64,000 bases of DNA from Nocardioides marinisabuli (GCF_013466785.1 NZ_CP059163.1:3100001-3164000); one strand, 5' to 3'; positions 26,115-35,717 are shown, numbered from the stretch's first letter. Translations and numbers: made by a program. Notes: generated by a model from the sequence alone, not told the origin.

Positions 26115-27239
26115 TCAGGCCGCGGTCGCGAGCCCCGCGCGGTCCCGGTGCCTCTCGGCCACCCGGGCGGCGACGAACCCGGCGTCCCGGTCGGCGCCGG
26201 CCAGCAGCATCGAGGTGAAGGAGTACTGGAAGGCCAGGCCGCAGAAGAAGAGCCCGGGGGCGTCGGTGGCCACCCCGCGCAGCTCGCGGGGCCAGCCGTC
26301 GTCGCCGACGACCGACAGGTGGATCCAGTCGAAGCCCTGCCGGAACCCGGTGGCCCAGACGACGGTCGCCACGTCCCGGGGGGTGCCGTCGACGACCGGT
26401 CTCCCGTCCTGGACCGACTCCACCCGTGAGGTCACCCGCTCCACGCCGCGCGCGGCCAGGTCGGCGCGCTTGACCCGGAGCATCGGGCCGCCGTGGTGAC
26501 GCAGGTGCGGCATCATCCGGCGCCCGACCGGGGTCCGACGGTTGAGCACGTGCTTCCACACCAGCATCAGCACGGGGAACAGCAGCCGCATCCTGCGGGA
26601 CTCCAGCCGGGGCGGGATCTGCCCGCAGTCGCGTCCGGCCAGGATCGTGGGGTGGCTCTCGGCGGCCTCGTAGGCGATGTCTGTGCCGGAGTGGCCGGCC
26701 CCGACCACCAGCACGGGCCCCTCGCGCAGCTGCCCGGGGCGGCGGTACTCGCTGGAGTGCAGCTGCAGGATCCCGGGGTCGAGCTGCGCGGCGATGCCGG
26801 GCCGGTACGGCGCCCGCCCGAACGTGCCCGTGGCCACCACCACGCTGCGGCAGCGGTAGGTGCCCGCGTCGGTGCGCACGGCGTACCCGTCGCCGTCGGG
26901 GTCGACGGCGAGGACCCGGGTGCGCAGCCGGACCGGGAGGTCGAGGTGCCGGGCGTAGGAGGCCAGGTAGTCGGCCACCTGGTCCTTGTCGGGGTAGGAC
27001 CACGGCGGGGCCGGGAACGCCATCCCCGGCAGTGCGTCGTAGCGGGCCGGGGAGTAGAGGCGCAGCGAGTCCCACTGGCGGCGCCACTGGTCCCCGATGT
27101 GCTCGGCGGCGTCGAGGACCACGAGGTCGATCCCTCGGCGCCGCAGGTGGTAGGCGGTCGCCAGGCCCGACTGGCCGGCGCCGACGACGACGACGTCGGT
27201 GGACGTCTCGGAGGTGCTGTCGCGGAGGGTGTCGCTCAT
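26115..27239 (-). CDS. Flavin-containing monooxygenase-like NAD(P)/FAD oxidoreductase
   Basis: Protein of 374 aa with FAD-binding [15 protein letters not shown] near residue 18, the second dinucleotide motif [15 protein letters not shown] near residue 180, and [13 protein letters not shown]. The family includes FMOs, Baeyer-Villiger-like enzymes and CzcO-type proteins; the substrate is unknown. ATG start with GGAG 5 nt before. A TAGCGT box at 27270-27275 is the likely promoter for this gene and the LuxR gene downstream. Confidence 0.88.
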   Translation of the reverse strand: MSDTLRDSTSETSTDVVVVGAGQSGLATAYHLRRRGIDLVVLDAAEHIGDQWRRQWDSLRLYSPARYDALPGMAFPAPPWSYPDKDQVADYLASYARHLDLPVRLRTRVLAVDPDGDGYAVRTDAGTYRCRSVVVATGTFGRAPYRPGIAAQLDPGILQLHSSEYRRPGQLREGPVLVVGAGHSGTDIAYEAAESHPTILAGRDCGQIPPRLESRRMRLLFPVLMLVWKHVLNRRTPVGRRMMPHLRHHGGPMLRVKRADLAARGVERVTSRVESVQDGRPVVDGTPRDVATVVWATGFRQGFDWIHLSVVGDDGWPRELRGVATDAPGLFFCGLAFQYSFTSMLLAGADRDAGFVAARVAERHRDRAGLATAA

Positions 27240-27269
27240 GACTGCTCCAGGTGGGTGAGGGTGGCCCCC

Positions 27270-27275
27270 ACGCTA
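27270..27275 (-). promoter_or_regulatory. -10 box of the monooxygenase-LuxR operon
   Basis: TAGCGT on the minus strand, giving a leader of about 25 nt that carries a GGAG ribosome site. Confidence 0.45.
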
Positions 27276-27339
27276 GGAGCCGCCCGCCCTCCCACGCGTC
27301 GGTCGCAGCACCCATCCTCCGCGGCGGGGGTGGGTGTTC

Positions 27340-28254
27340 CTACCCACCGCCGGCCGCGTCCGCGACGATCCCCTCGAGCACCACGTCGCTGATCGCGGTG
27401 GTGTCGCGGGCGGCCGGCCCCGAGCCGGGCTCGGTGACCGACTCGATGCGCAGCCGCACGGTGTCGGTGGTGACCGCACCGACGTCGAGGACCTGCGGGT
27501 CGCGGGTCTCGTCGAGCTCCTGGCGCACCGGTGGCGCGTCGCCGAGCAGCCAGGTGACCGCGGTGACCCGCCGCCCGCCGGCGTAGAGGTCGTAGGTGGT
27601 CCCCTCCGAGACCGACGTCTTGGCGTAGCCGTTGACCAGCCCGACGGTGGTGAGCGTGACCTCCTGGTCGAGGCGCAGCACCAGCTCGGTGCCGACCGCG
27701 GCGCCGGGCACCCGCCACGCGGTGCTCGGGTCGTCGTCGAGCAGGTTCGCGGCGGCGTACGTCGTCGTCTCGCCGGTGGCGATGTCGACGCTGTCGTCGT
27801 CCTGGGCGGGCGCCGAGGCCTCGGCCAGGTCGAGCAGCGGCCGCGGCTCGCCCGACGCCGCCGACCCCTCGGTGGCGGGGGAGCCGGTGCCCTGGTCGCG
27901 GCTCCCGAGCCACGCACCCCCGGCCACGCAGACCAGGGCGAGCAGGAGGAGGGCCAGCAACCACCCGAGCCCCCGCCGGCGGCGCGGCCGCTGCACCGGT
28001 GCCGCGGGGGCAGACGGCACAGGCGACAGGTCGGTCTCGGTCGGCTGCACCCAGGCGTCCTGCGCTGCGGCTGCCTCGGGGGCGGGTCGGGGGTCCGCGT
28101 CGACGTAGAGCGGGTAGCGGGCCGGACCCGGGCGCCCGCCCACGGCCGGTGGCGCCGCCACCTCGGGGGCGTCGGGCCGTGGCTGGCCACAGCTCGTGCA
28201 GTAGCGGCCGACGTCGACCAGTGGTGCCCCGCAGGCGGCGCAGTGCGCGGTCAC
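27340..28254 (-). CDS. Zinc-ribbon membrane protein with discoidin/glycan-binding-like domain
   Basis: Protein of 304 aa. Residues 1-25 form a double zinc knuckle (CAACG and CTSCG), 30-95 are a Pro-rich linker, about 97-113 a membrane helix, and 150-300 a beta-sandwich resembling the NADase-type glycan-binding or F5/8 type C fold (YAAANLLDDDPSTAWRV is the typical entry). The outer domain may bind wall or surface glycan while the zinc ribbon stays inside. GTG start. Partner unknown. Confidence 0.82.
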   Translation of the reverse strand: MTAHCAACGAPLVDVGRYCTSCGQPRPDAPEVAAPPAVGGRPGPARYPLYVDADPRPAPEAAAAQDAWVQPTETDLSPVPSAPAAPVQRPRRRRGLGWLLALLLLALVCVAGGAWLGSRDQGTGSPATEGSAASGEPRPLLDLAEASAPAQDDDSVDIATGETTTYAAANLLDDDPSTAWRVPGAAVGTELVLRLDQEVTLTTVGLVNGYAKTSVSEGTTYDLYAGGRRVTAVTWLLGDAPPVRQELDETRDPQVLDVGAVTTDTVRLRIESVTEPGSGPAARDTTAISDVVLEGIVADAAGGG

Positions 28255-28300
28255 GTCCCTCCCGGCGCCGGCCCTGGGCCCCTCCCCGGTCGGCCGGTCC

Positions 28301-28306
28301 AGCCTA
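28301..28306 (-). promoter_or_regulatory. -10 box of the zinc-ribbon protein gene
   Basis: TAGGCT on the minus strand, about 46 nt from the GTG at 28254. Confidence 0.4.
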
Positions 28307-28356
28307 GCGAGGTGGTCCAGACCGGTCGGTGCCGGTCGCGAGGGCCGGGACGGGGC

Positions 28357-29406
28357 TCAGGCGGTGCGGATCCGCTCGCCGGCGTCGACCCGGCCCAGCA
28401 CCGGGGGCAGTCGTCGTACGGCGGCCGCGAGCTCGCGCAGCTCGGTGCCCAGCAGCGCCTGCGGGCCGTCGCACAGCGCCGACTCCGGGTCGGGGTGCAC
28501 GTCGACGATGATGCCGTCGGCCCCGGCGGCGATCGAGGCCCGCGACAACGGCACGACCAGGTCCTTGCGGCCGGCGGCGTGCGAGGGGTCGGTGATCACC
28601 GGCAGGTGGCTGGTGGCCTGCACGACCGGCACCGCGGAGACGTCGAGGGTGTTGCGTGTGGCGGGCTCGAAGGTGCGGATGCCGCGCTCGCACAGCACGA
28701 TGTCGAGGTTGCCGCGCTGGGCGACGTACTCGGCGGCCATCAGCCACTCCTCGACGGTCGCGGTCATGCCGCGCTTGAGCAGCACCGGTCGGCCGGCGTC
28801 GCCGACCGCCTGCAGCAGGCCGAAGTTGGCCATGTTGCGGGTGCCGACCTGCAGCATGTCGGCGTGCTCGGCGACCACCGCGACGTCGCGGGCGTCGACG
28901 ACCTCGGTCACCACCGGCAGCCCCGTGGCCCGGCCCACGTCGACCAGGATCTCGAGGCCGCGCAGGCCCAGCCCCTGGAAGGCGTACGGCGAGGTGCGCG
29001 GCTTGAAGGCCCCGCCGCGCAGGATCGTGGCCCCCGCGGAGGCCGCCATCTGCGCGGCCTCGAGGGTCTGCGCCGCGGTCTCGACCGCGCAGGGCCCGGC
29101 CATGAACGTGAAGGTGTCGGGGCCGATCGGCACCTGTCGTCCCGGCGGGCCGACCCAGACGGTCGAGCGGTCGGGGTGGTGCTGGCGGCTGACGAGCTTG
29201 TAGGGGTCGGAGATGCGGTGCACGTCGGCGACCCCGCGCATGGTGCGCAGGTTGAGGTGGTGGAAGGAGTCGATGTCCCCGACCAGCCCGATGATCGTGC
29301 GCACCACGCCCTTGCTGACGAAGGCCTCGCCACCGACGCCCTCGACCCGCGCGACGACGTGGGCCACGTCCTCGTCGGTGGCGTCGGGGGACATGACGAC
29401 GACCAT
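28357..29406 (-). CDS. aroF: Class I DAHP synthase with N-terminal ferredoxin-like domain
   Basis: Same reaction as the class II enzyme at 21933 but a different family. The 349-aa protein has an N-terminal regulatory ferredoxin-like domain (about 1-80) and a TIM barrel with GPCAVE, KPRTSPYAFQGLG, LLKRGM and CERGIRTFE, the type I-beta pattern of Thermotoga and Bacillus. That domain usually confers feedback inhibition by tyrosine. Leaderless ATG start. Confidence 0.93.
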   Translation of the reverse strand: MVVVMSPDATDEDVAHVVARVEGVGGEAFVSKGVVRTIIGLVGDIDSFHHLNLRTMRGVADVHRISDPYKLVSRQHHPDRSTVWVGPPGRQVPIGPDTFTFMAGPCAVETAAQTLEAAQMAASAGATILRGGAFKPRTSPYAFQGLGLRGLEILVDVGRATGLPVVTEVVDARDVAVVAEHADMLQVGTRNMANFGLLQAVGDAGRPVLLKRGMTATVEEWLMAAEYVAQRGNLDIVLCERGIRTFEPATRNTLDVSAVPVVQATSHLPVITDPSHAAGRKDLVVPLSRASIAAGADGIIVDVHPDPESALCDGPQALLGTELRELAAAVRRLPPVLGRVDAGERIRTA

Positions 29407-29412
29407 GCGAGG

Positions 29413-29418
29413 AGACTA
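29413..29418 (-). promoter_or_regulatory. -10 box of a leaderless promoter (class I DAHP synthase)
   Basis: TAGTCT on the minus strand, 6 nt before the ATG at 29406. The same hexamer and spacing precede the class II DAHP synthase. Confidence 0.6.
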
Positions 29419-29468
29419 GGCGGCGCTCGTCACACCACCGGGGGCTTCCCAGCTGGCGAGACCCCCGC

Positions 29469-30419
29469 TCACACCGCCAGGTGGGTGACCTGGCCCTCGA
29501 TGGGTCCGTCGTCGGGGTCGGGCCGCGGCCCGGGCGGGTGCTGGCTGCGCGGCGGGCGCAGCTCGACGACGAGCATCGCGGTCAGCACCATCAACCCGCC
29601 GCCGACCATCCGCGCCGTGGTCGCCTCGCCGCCGAGCCAGACCGCGAAGGTGGCGGCGAAGACCGGCTCCATGCTCATGATCAGCGCGGTGCGCGTGGGC
29701 GGCAGGTGCGCCTGCGCCCAGGTCTGGGCGAGCATCGCCAGCGCCCCGGCGACCAGCGCCATGTAGACCACCGACGCCCAGTCGGCGCCGGTGCTCGGCA
29801 GCACGATCCCGTCGGGGGCGGTGGCCAGCGTGCAGACCAGCGCGATCACGCCGATCTGCACGATCGACATGCCCAGCGCCTGGCGCGCGTCCGACCACGC
29901 GCCGAGGCCGACGATGTGCAGGGCGTAGAGGATCGCGGAGACGAAGGTGATCGCCTCGCCGTAGCCGACCGACAGCCCGTCGAGGCTGAGCACCGCCAGG
30001 CCCGCGGTCGCCAGCGCCACCGCGGCCCAGGTCGTCGCCCCGATCCGGCTGCGCAGCAGCACCGCGGCCAGCAGCGGGGTGAGCACGACGTACATGCCGG
30101 TGATGAAGCCCGAGACGCTGGCCGGGGTGTGCGCCAGGCCGGCGGTCTGCAGGATCTGGGCCAGGCCGTAGACCAGGCCGAGCACGACGGCGTGGCGCCG
30201 CGACTCGCGGCTCAGCCGCGACAGCGCGCGCGGGGCCACCACGACCATCGCCACGGTGGCCACGGCGAAGCGGACCGCGAGGAAGTCGAGGGTCGGCACC
30301 CGCTCGAGCAGGTCCTTGATGAGGAAGAAGGTGCTGCCCCAGCTCGCCGTCATCGCCAGCAGCGCGATGGTGGCCAGCGCCGAGGTGCGGCGCGAGGTCG
30401 CCGGCAGGGTGGTCGTCAC
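29469..30419 (-). CDS. EamA/DMT-family exporter
   Basis: Protein of 316 aa with ten predicted membrane helices in two EamA repeats (WGSTFFLIKDLLERVPTLDFLAVRF near the start, MEPVFAATFAVWLGGE near the end of the second). Such proteins export amino acids or other metabolites. The GTG start overlaps the endonuclease IV stop (GTGA), so they form an operon. Confidence 0.88.
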   Translation of the reverse strand: MTTTLPATSRRTSALATIALLAMTASWGSTFFLIKDLLERVPTLDFLAVRFAVATVAMVVVAPRALSRLSRESRRHAVVLGLVYGLAQILQTAGLAHTPASVSGFITGMYVVLTPLLAAVLLRSRIGATTWAAVALATAGLAVLSLDGLSVGYGEAITFVSAILYALHIVGLGAWSDARQALGMSIVQIGVIALVCTLATAPDGIVLPSTGADWASVVYMALVAGALAMLAQTWAQAHLPPTRTALIMSMEPVFAATFAVWLGGEATTARMVGGGLMVLTAMLVVELRPPRSQHPPGPRPDPDDGPIEGQVTHLAV

Positions 30420-31330
30420 GCGACGGAGCCGTGGGCCTCGGCGCGCAGCCGCTTGAGCAGCGCGATGTCGGGGTTGTCGTCGTCGCGCGAGCCGGGGGTC
30501 TCGAGCACGAAGGGCACGCCCTCGGTCGCGGGGTGGGCGAAGAGCTCGCCGAAGGCGGCGGCACCGATGTGGCCCTCGCCGATCCGCTCGTGGCGGTCCT
30601 TGAAGGCGCCCCGCACGTCCTTGGAGTCGTTGGCGTGCACCAGCCGCAGCCGCCCCGGGCCGCCGATCTCGACGATCCGCTCGAGGGTCGCGGCCGCGCC
30701 GCCCGGCTCGTCGAGCGGGGCGCCGGCGGCGAAGACGTGGCAGGTGTCGAGGCAGATGCCGGCGCGCGGGTGGTGCTCGAGCACGTCGAGGTAGGCCGCC
30801 AGGTCCTCCACGCCGGCGCACAGCGAGCGGCCCTGGCCCGCGGTCGGCTCGAGCAGCAGCCACGGGCCGTCGTCGCCGAGCGCCTCGAGCAGCGGCAGCA
30901 GGCCCTCGCGCACCTGGCGCAGCGCGGCCGCGTGGCGCTCGGCCGCACCGGCCGGGTCGCCCTGCGGGTCGACGTACGAGCCGGTGTGGACCACGACGCC
31001 CTCGGCGCCGGTCTCGGCGGCGCGGCGCAGGTTGTGGGCCACGACGGCGACGCTGTTCTCGTAGGTCTTCTGCGTCGGGGAGCCGAGGTTGACCAGGTAG
31101 GGGGAGTGGATGAACGTGCGTATCCCGCGCTCCGCGGTCGCGGCGCGGAAGGCCTCGTCGTCGGCCGGTCGGCCGGGGCTCAGCGCCCACCCGCGCGGGT
31201 TGCCGACGAAGACCTGGAGGGTCTCGCAGCCCAGCCGCTCGGCGTCGACCAGGGCCCCGGCCGCCAGGCCCTTGCCGACCAGGACGTGGGTGCCGATCGG
31301 GTTGCGCTGCGCGACGTCGTGGGTGCTCAC
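30416..31330 (-). CDS. nfo: Deoxyribonuclease IV (AP endonuclease)
   Basis: Base-excision repair enzyme cutting at abasic sites. The 304-aa TIM barrel has the zinc-site residues in IHSPYLVNL, VVHTGS, LLLEPTAGQG, CLDTCHVFAAG, VHANDSKD and RHERIGEGHIG. GTG start supported by a TAGCGT box 6 nt upstream. Confidence 0.94.
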   Translation of the reverse strand: MSTHDVAQRNPIGTHVLVGKGLAAGALVDAERLGCETLQVFVGNPRGWALSPGRPADDEAFRAATAERGIRTFIHSPYLVNLGSPTQKTYENSVAVVAHNLRRAAETGAEGVVVHTGSYVDPQGDPAGAAERHAAALRQVREGLLPLLEALGDDGPWLLLEPTAGQGRSLCAGVEDLAAYLDVLEHHPRAGICLDTCHVFAAGAPLDEPGGAAATLERIVEIGGPGRLRLVHANDSKDVRGAFKDRHERIGEGHIGAAAFGELFAHPATEGVPFVLETPGSRDDDNPDIALLKRLRAEAHGSVA

Positions 31331-31336
31331 GCGAGC

Positions 31337-31342
31337 ACGCTA
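31337..31342 (-). promoter_or_regulatory. -10 box of a leaderless promoter (nfo-EamA operon)
   Basis: TAGCGT on the minus strand, 6 nt before the GTG at 31330. Confidence 0.6.
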
Positions 31343-31388
31343 GGGAGCCGCTGGCGCGGGCAGCCAATCCGCGGGTCTGTGGCGGCCC

Positions 31389-32162
31389 TCACGCGGAGGT
31401 CGCCGTCGCCTCCCAGTCGTCGGGCGGAGGCCGCCACGAGCGACGGTGCGCGACGGCCACGGCCTGCAGCTGCGAGCTGACGCCGAGCTTGACGAGGATC
31501 GCGCGCACCTGGGCACGGACCGTGGAGGGCCGCACCCGCCGGCGCGCGGCGATCTCGCCGACGGAGTGGCCGGCCACCAGGTGGGCCAGCACCTGCGACT
31601 CGCCCGGGCTCAGCAGGCGCAGTCCCTGCACCTCGCGGCGGCGCTCGGGTGCGCGGACGGCGTCGCGGCGGCGGGCCGCGTCGCGATCGGCCGGCGACAT
31701 CAGGTCCTCTCCGGCCGCGGCGCGTCGCAGCGCGGCGAGGATGTCGGCCAGGCCCATCGTCTTCGGCAGCACCGCGAGCGCCCCCTGGGCGACCGCACGG
31801 TCGTGGCGGGCGGGGTCCTCGATGCCGGTCACGACCAGGACCCTGGCGCCGGCCCGGCACAGGGCGGCGACGAGGTCGGCGCCGTCGACACCGCCGCCGA
31901 GGTCGAGGGCGAGCAGCACGAGCCGGGGCCCGCCACCGCAGGCCGCAGCCACGAGCTCGTCGAGGCCGTCGGGGTCCTGGAGGTCGCCCCACTCGCTGTC
32001 CGCGACGTCGACGGGGTCCACCTCGAAGCCCTCGGCGCGCAGCACCACCTCGAGCCCGTCGACCAGCAGCCGGTGACGCTCGATGATGCTGATGCGCGGG
32101 CGAGGAGCAGGACTGGACGGGCTCGGCGGCGCGGTGGCCGGGTCATGGCGGTGGGTCCTCAT
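31389..32162 (-). CDS. LuxR-family response regulator with atypical receiver
   Basis: Protein of 257 aa. The receiver (about 25-150) has a likely phospho-acceptor Asp in LLALDLGGG and Lys in VLPKTM, but the usual acidic pair is replaced by Glu-Arg in IIERHRLL. A LuxR helix-turn-helix follows (LLSPGESQVLAHLVAGHSVGEIA, about 190-245). GAGG 6 nt before ATG 32162 sets the start. It lies 94 bp downstream of a histidine kinase on the same strand. Confidence 0.87.
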   Translation of the reverse strand: MRTHRHDPATAPPSPSSPAPRPRISIIERHRLLVDGLEVVLRAEGFEVDPVDVADSEWGDLQDPDGLDELVAAACGGGPRLVLLALDLGGGVDGADLVAALCRAGARVLVVTGIEDPARHDRAVAQGALAVLPKTMGLADILAALRRAAAGEDLMSPADRDAARRRDAVRAPERRREVQGLRLLSPGESQVLAHLVAGHSVGEIAARRRVRPSTVRAQVRAILVKLGVSSQLQAVAVAHRRSWRPPPDDWEATATSA

Positions 32163-32256
32163 GGCGTACCTCGGTGCGGCTGGTCGGCGCGGCCCCGAGC
32201 AACCGTGGCCGTCGATCCTGCCGCATCCGAGCGGCCTCCGCCATGGCACGTGCGGG

Positions 32257-33312
32257 TCATGACGTCGCTCGGTCCCGGAGGTCCGTCGGCACCCGCTCGC
32301 CCCCGGCCGGCTGCCGTTCGCGGTGCGCAGGGTGGGGAGCCGGGACGTCGCGTGGCGCCGCCGGCAGGGTGGCCAGGAAGCAGCACCCGGGTCCGGATGC
32401 CTCCAGGCGCAGGTCGCCGCCCAGCTCGCGCAGCAGCTGTCGCGAGACGTACAGGCCCAGGCCGGTGCTGAGGTGGTGGCCGCCGTGCGTGCCGCGCTCG
32501 AAGACCGACGCCGCCAGCCCGGGACGCATGCCGGGGCCGTCGTCACGCACCCTGAGCTCGAGCCGGTCACCGACCACCGCGCTGGTGATCTCGACCGCGG
32601 CTCCCGGGGCGTGCCGCATCGCGTTGACCAGCAGGTTGCCCAGCACCGTGGCCAGGTCGCCCCGCGACCCGTGCGCGCGCCCGTGGACCCCGTCGGTGCG
32701 CACCCGCAGGCCGGCGACCTGGCGGGTCAGCGCCACGTCGCGGACCACCTCGCGCACGTCGAAGTCGACCGTCCCGGCGCCGTCCGGTGCCGGCGGCGCG
32801 GGCTCGCGCAGGCGGATCAGCTGCTCGAGGTGGTCGACCTCGCGCAGCGCCGCCGCCTGGAGCCGGTGGGCCAGGCTGCGGTCGAGCTGCTCGTCGTAGC
32901 GCTCGAGGGTCGAGAGGGCCGACCGCAGCGCCCCCAGCGCGCTGCGGGCGTCGTGCTCGACCTCCTCGGCCCGCGCCTCGTGCTGGGCGCGGACCCGGGC
33001 GGCGTCGACCAGGGCCGCCTCGAGGACCGCGCGGTGCCCGTCGACCACGCGCCCGGCGGCGCGCCACTCCAGGAGCCCGACGACCAGGACCAGCAGCAGT
33101 GCGGAGACGGCGACGGCCGGGTCGCTGAGCCGGGGCTCGCGCTCCAGGGCCAGGGGCAGCAGCCCCACCGGGACCACCACGGCGACCGCGGCCCCCGCGG
33201 CGGCGAGCAGGGCGTGCGGGTCGCGCCACGGACCCCGCCGCGCCGGTCCCGCTGCACCCCCGCCCGGGCCGCGTCCGGCGTGCCTCGTCGTGCGTTCTCG
33301 ACCTCGAACCAT
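32257..33312 (-). CDS. Sensor histidine kinase
   Basis: Protein of 351 aa. Two membrane helices (about 33-56 and 66-82) with only a short external loop, a coiled segment, H-box EHDARSALGAL with His120, N-box NLLVNAMRHAPG, G1 DDGPGM and G2 GLGLYV. Senses through the membrane or cytosol rather than a large outer domain. The ATG follows a GGGGGG tract. Pairs with the regulator at 31389. Confidence 0.88.
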   Translation of the reverse strand: MVRGRERTTRHAGRGPGGGAAGPARRGPWRDPHALLAAAGAAVAVVVPVGLLPLALEREPRLSDPAVAVSALLLVLVVGLLEWRAAGRVVDGHRAVLEAALVDAARVRAQHEARAEEVEHDARSALGALRSALSTLERYDEQLDRSLAHRLQAAALREVDHLEQLIRLREPAPPAPDGAGTVDFDVREVVRDVALTRQVAGLRVRTDGVHGRAHGSRGDLATVLGNLLVNAMRHAPGAAVEITSAVVGDRLELRVRDDGPGMRPGLAASVFERGTHGGHHLSTGLGLYVSRQLLRELGGDLRLEASGPGCCFLATLPAAPRDVPAPHPAHRERQPAGGERVPTDLRDRATS

Positions 33313-33462
33313 GGTGGGTCCCCCCCTGGTGCCGCCCTCCCCTGGGCACGGACCCCGGTGTCCGTCCCTCGATCGTCCTACCCGATCGGCCGCGGCGACA
33401 TAGCCCGCACTGCCCACCCGGGCTGGTCAGAAGTGACTACGCGCCCGCTCGGACGAGGACGC

Positions 33463-35556
33463 TCAGACGAGGAAGAGGGTGATGGTCGAGCCCTTCGGCA
33501 CCAGCTCGCCCGCCCCGGGGTCGGTGCGGAAGACGTAGCCCAGCCCCAGGTAGTCGGAGATGTTCTCGACCTGCACCACGAAGCCCAGCGACTCCAGCTG
33601 CGCCCGGGCCGCGTCGACCCCCTGGGCCCGCACGCCGGGCACCTCCACCAGCTCGGGCCCCTTCGACACGGTCAGGGTGACGGTGTCGCCCTTGAAGAGG
33701 GTGCCGCCCGTGGGCTCCTGGGCGACGACGTCACCGGCGGCGACGTCGTCGGAGAAGACGTCCTCGTTGCGCTGCACCACCAGGCCCTTGCGCTCCAGCG
33801 TGCGCTGCGCCTCGTCGGCCGGCTCACCGACCCAGTCGCCCACGTTGACCGGCTTGCGCCCCTTGCTGACCACGAGGTCGACCGCGGCGCCCGGACGCAG
33901 CTCCTTGCCGGGGCCCGGGGTGCTGCGCACGACCTGGTCGTCGGGCACGGTCTCGGAGAACCGTTCCTTGACCCGGCCGACCTCCAGCTCGACCTCGGCC
34001 AGCGCGGAGCGCGCCTCCTCGAGGGTGCGCCCGGCCAGCTCGGGCACCGGGTACTGCTCGATGCCCAGGCTGAGCACGATGGTGACCTCGTCGCCCTCCA
34101 GGGCGCGGCTGCCGGCGCCGGGCTCGGCGGTGACGACCCGACCCTCGGGCACCCGGTTGCTGTAGACGGCCTCGCCGAGGACGACCTCGAACCCGGCGTC
34201 CTCCAGCTCGGCGACCGCCGAGGCGCGCCCCTGCTCCAGCACGCTGGGCACGGTCGAGTAGCGCGCCCAGCCGTACCACCAGGCGCCGATCCCGAGGGTG
34301 GTGGCGAGCAGCACCGCGAGCAGCACCGCGACCGGGCCCCTCCAGCGGCGACGGCGGGCGGGGCCGGCGGGTCGGGCAGGGCTGACGGCGGACGCGGGTG
34401 CGTCCGGCTGCGGCCCCCGCGGGTCGGGCAGGCCGGGCAGGCCGGGCAGTGCAGCGGCGCGCACCGGGGAGTCGGGCGCCGAGACCGTGCGCAGCATCGA
34501 GGTGGGCTCGTGGTCGCCGGTGGCGCCCGGGTCCACGCCGGGCCCGGGGGGCCGGGCCGGCCCCGGTTCCTCGACGACGATCTCGCCGGTGTCGGGGTGC
34601 AGCAGCAGCGGGGCCAGGTCCTGGGTGAGCTCGGGGTCCTCGCGCACGCCCTCGGCCAGCGCGTGCGCCACCCGGTGCACGTGGTGCAGCAGCACCCCGG
34701 CGTCGGCCGGGCGCAGCCCGCGGTCGCGGGAGGTGGCGCGGGCGACCAGCGCGTCGACGTACCCCGGGAGCGAGGGGACCAGCCGCGAGGGGGGCGCCAC
34801 GTCCTCGTGCACGTGCTTGTAGGCCACCTGGATCGGGCTCTCGCCCTCGTGCGGCTTCGCGCCGGTGAGGAGCTCGTAGAGCAGCACCCCGACGGCGTAG
34901 ACGTCGGCGCGCGCGTCGCTGATGCCCTCGGAGACCAGCTCGGGGGCCAGGTAGGAGACGGTGCCGATGAGCACGCCGCCGGTCGCGGTGTGCTGGGTGT
35001 CGGTCCCGACCGCCTTGGCCAGCCCGAAGTCGGCGACCTTGACCCGCCCGTCGTCGGCGATCAGCACGTTCTCGGGCTTCACGTCGCGGTGCACGATGCC
35101 TGAGCGGTGCGCCGCGGCCAGGGCGGAGACCACCGGCTCGACCAGCGCGAGCGCCCGCGACGGCGACATCGGGGCCTCCTTGGCGATCACGTCGCGCAGG
35201 GTGTGCCCGGGGACCAGCTCCATCGCCAGGAAGACGGTGCCCTGGTCGTCGCCCTGGTCGAAGACCGCGACGACGTTGGGGTGCGAGAGCCGGGCCGCGG
35301 CGCGGGCCTCGCGCACGAAGCGGGCCGCGAACTCCTCGTCGTCGCCGAGCCCGACGTGCATCACCTTGACGGCCACGACGCGGTCGAGCCGCAGGTCGGT
35401 GGCCTCGTAGACGCTGGCCATCCCGCCGCGCGCGATGCGCGGCCCGATGCGGTAGCGACCGTCGAGGACGCGGCCGGTCACGGGGTCGGCGAGGCCACCG
35501 GACGTGCCCTGTCGGGCAGGCCGGGCGACCTCGTGCGGCTGCCGGTCTGTCGGCAC
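33463..35556 (-). CDS. pknL: Ser/Thr protein kinase with four PASTA domains
   Basis: Membrane kinase of 697 aa. Kinase domain 35-300: ATP loop IARGGMASVY, Lys64, HRDVKPEN (156-163), DFG (176-178), LAPE. A Pro-rich juxtamembrane region follows, one helix at about 407-430, then four extracellular PASTA repeats that bind muropeptides or lipid II. The start is GTG 35556, with AGGAGG 5 nt upstream. It is divergent from an Rv2175c-like gene, as pknL is in M. tuberculosis, where Rv2175c is a PknL substrate. Confidence 0.93.
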   Translation of the reverse strand: MPTDRQPHEVARPARQGTSGGLADPVTGRVLDGRYRIGPRIARGGMASVYEATDLRLDRVVAVKVMHVGLGDDEEFAARFVREARAAARLSHPNVVAVFDQGDDQGTVFLAMELVPGHTLRDVIAKEAPMSPSRALALVEPVVSALAAAHRSGIVHRDVKPENVLIADDGRVKVADFGLAKAVGTDTQHTATGGVLIGTVSYLAPELVSEGISDARADVYAVGVLLYELLTGAKPHEGESPIQVAYKHVHEDVAPPSRLVPSLPGYVDALVARATSRDRGLRPADAGVLLHHVHRVAHALAEGVREDPELTQDLAPLLLHPDTGEIVVEEPGPARPPGPGVDPGATGDHEPTSMLRTVSAPDSPVRAAALPGLPGLPDPRGPQPDAPASAVSPARPAGPARRRRWRGPVAVLLAVLLATTLGIGAWWYGWARYSTVPSVLEQGRASAVAELEDAGFEVVLGEAVYSNRVPEGRVVTAEPGAGSRALEGDEVTIVLSLGIEQYPVPELAGRTLEEARSALAEVELEVGRVKERFSETVPDDQVVRSTPGPGKELRPGAAVDLVVSKGRKPVNVGDWVGEPADEAQRTLERKGLVVQRNEDVFSDDVAAGDVVAQEPTGGTLFKGDTVTLTVSKGPELVEVPGVRAQGVDAARAQLESLGFVVQVENISDYLGLGYVFRTDPGAGELVPKGSTITLFLV

Positions 35557-35601
35557 AGCGACCTCCTGCGTGGCCGGACGGGGAAGGTTCCGGCGGAGCC
35601 C

Positions 35602-35607
35602 ATCGTA
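35602..35607 (-). promoter_or_regulatory. -10 box of the PASTA kinase gene
   Basis: TACGAT on the minus strand, about 45 nt before the GTG, with a ribosome site in the leader. Confidence 0.4.
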
Positions 35608-35717
35608 GGCGGGCGGACCCGCCGGGACGGGCACCGACGGCCCGCAGGCGGGTCGGGGCGGCGTACGCCCCACCCTCACGGTTGGGCGGGCCTGGTGCGG
35701 GGTGGGAGCATGGAGCC

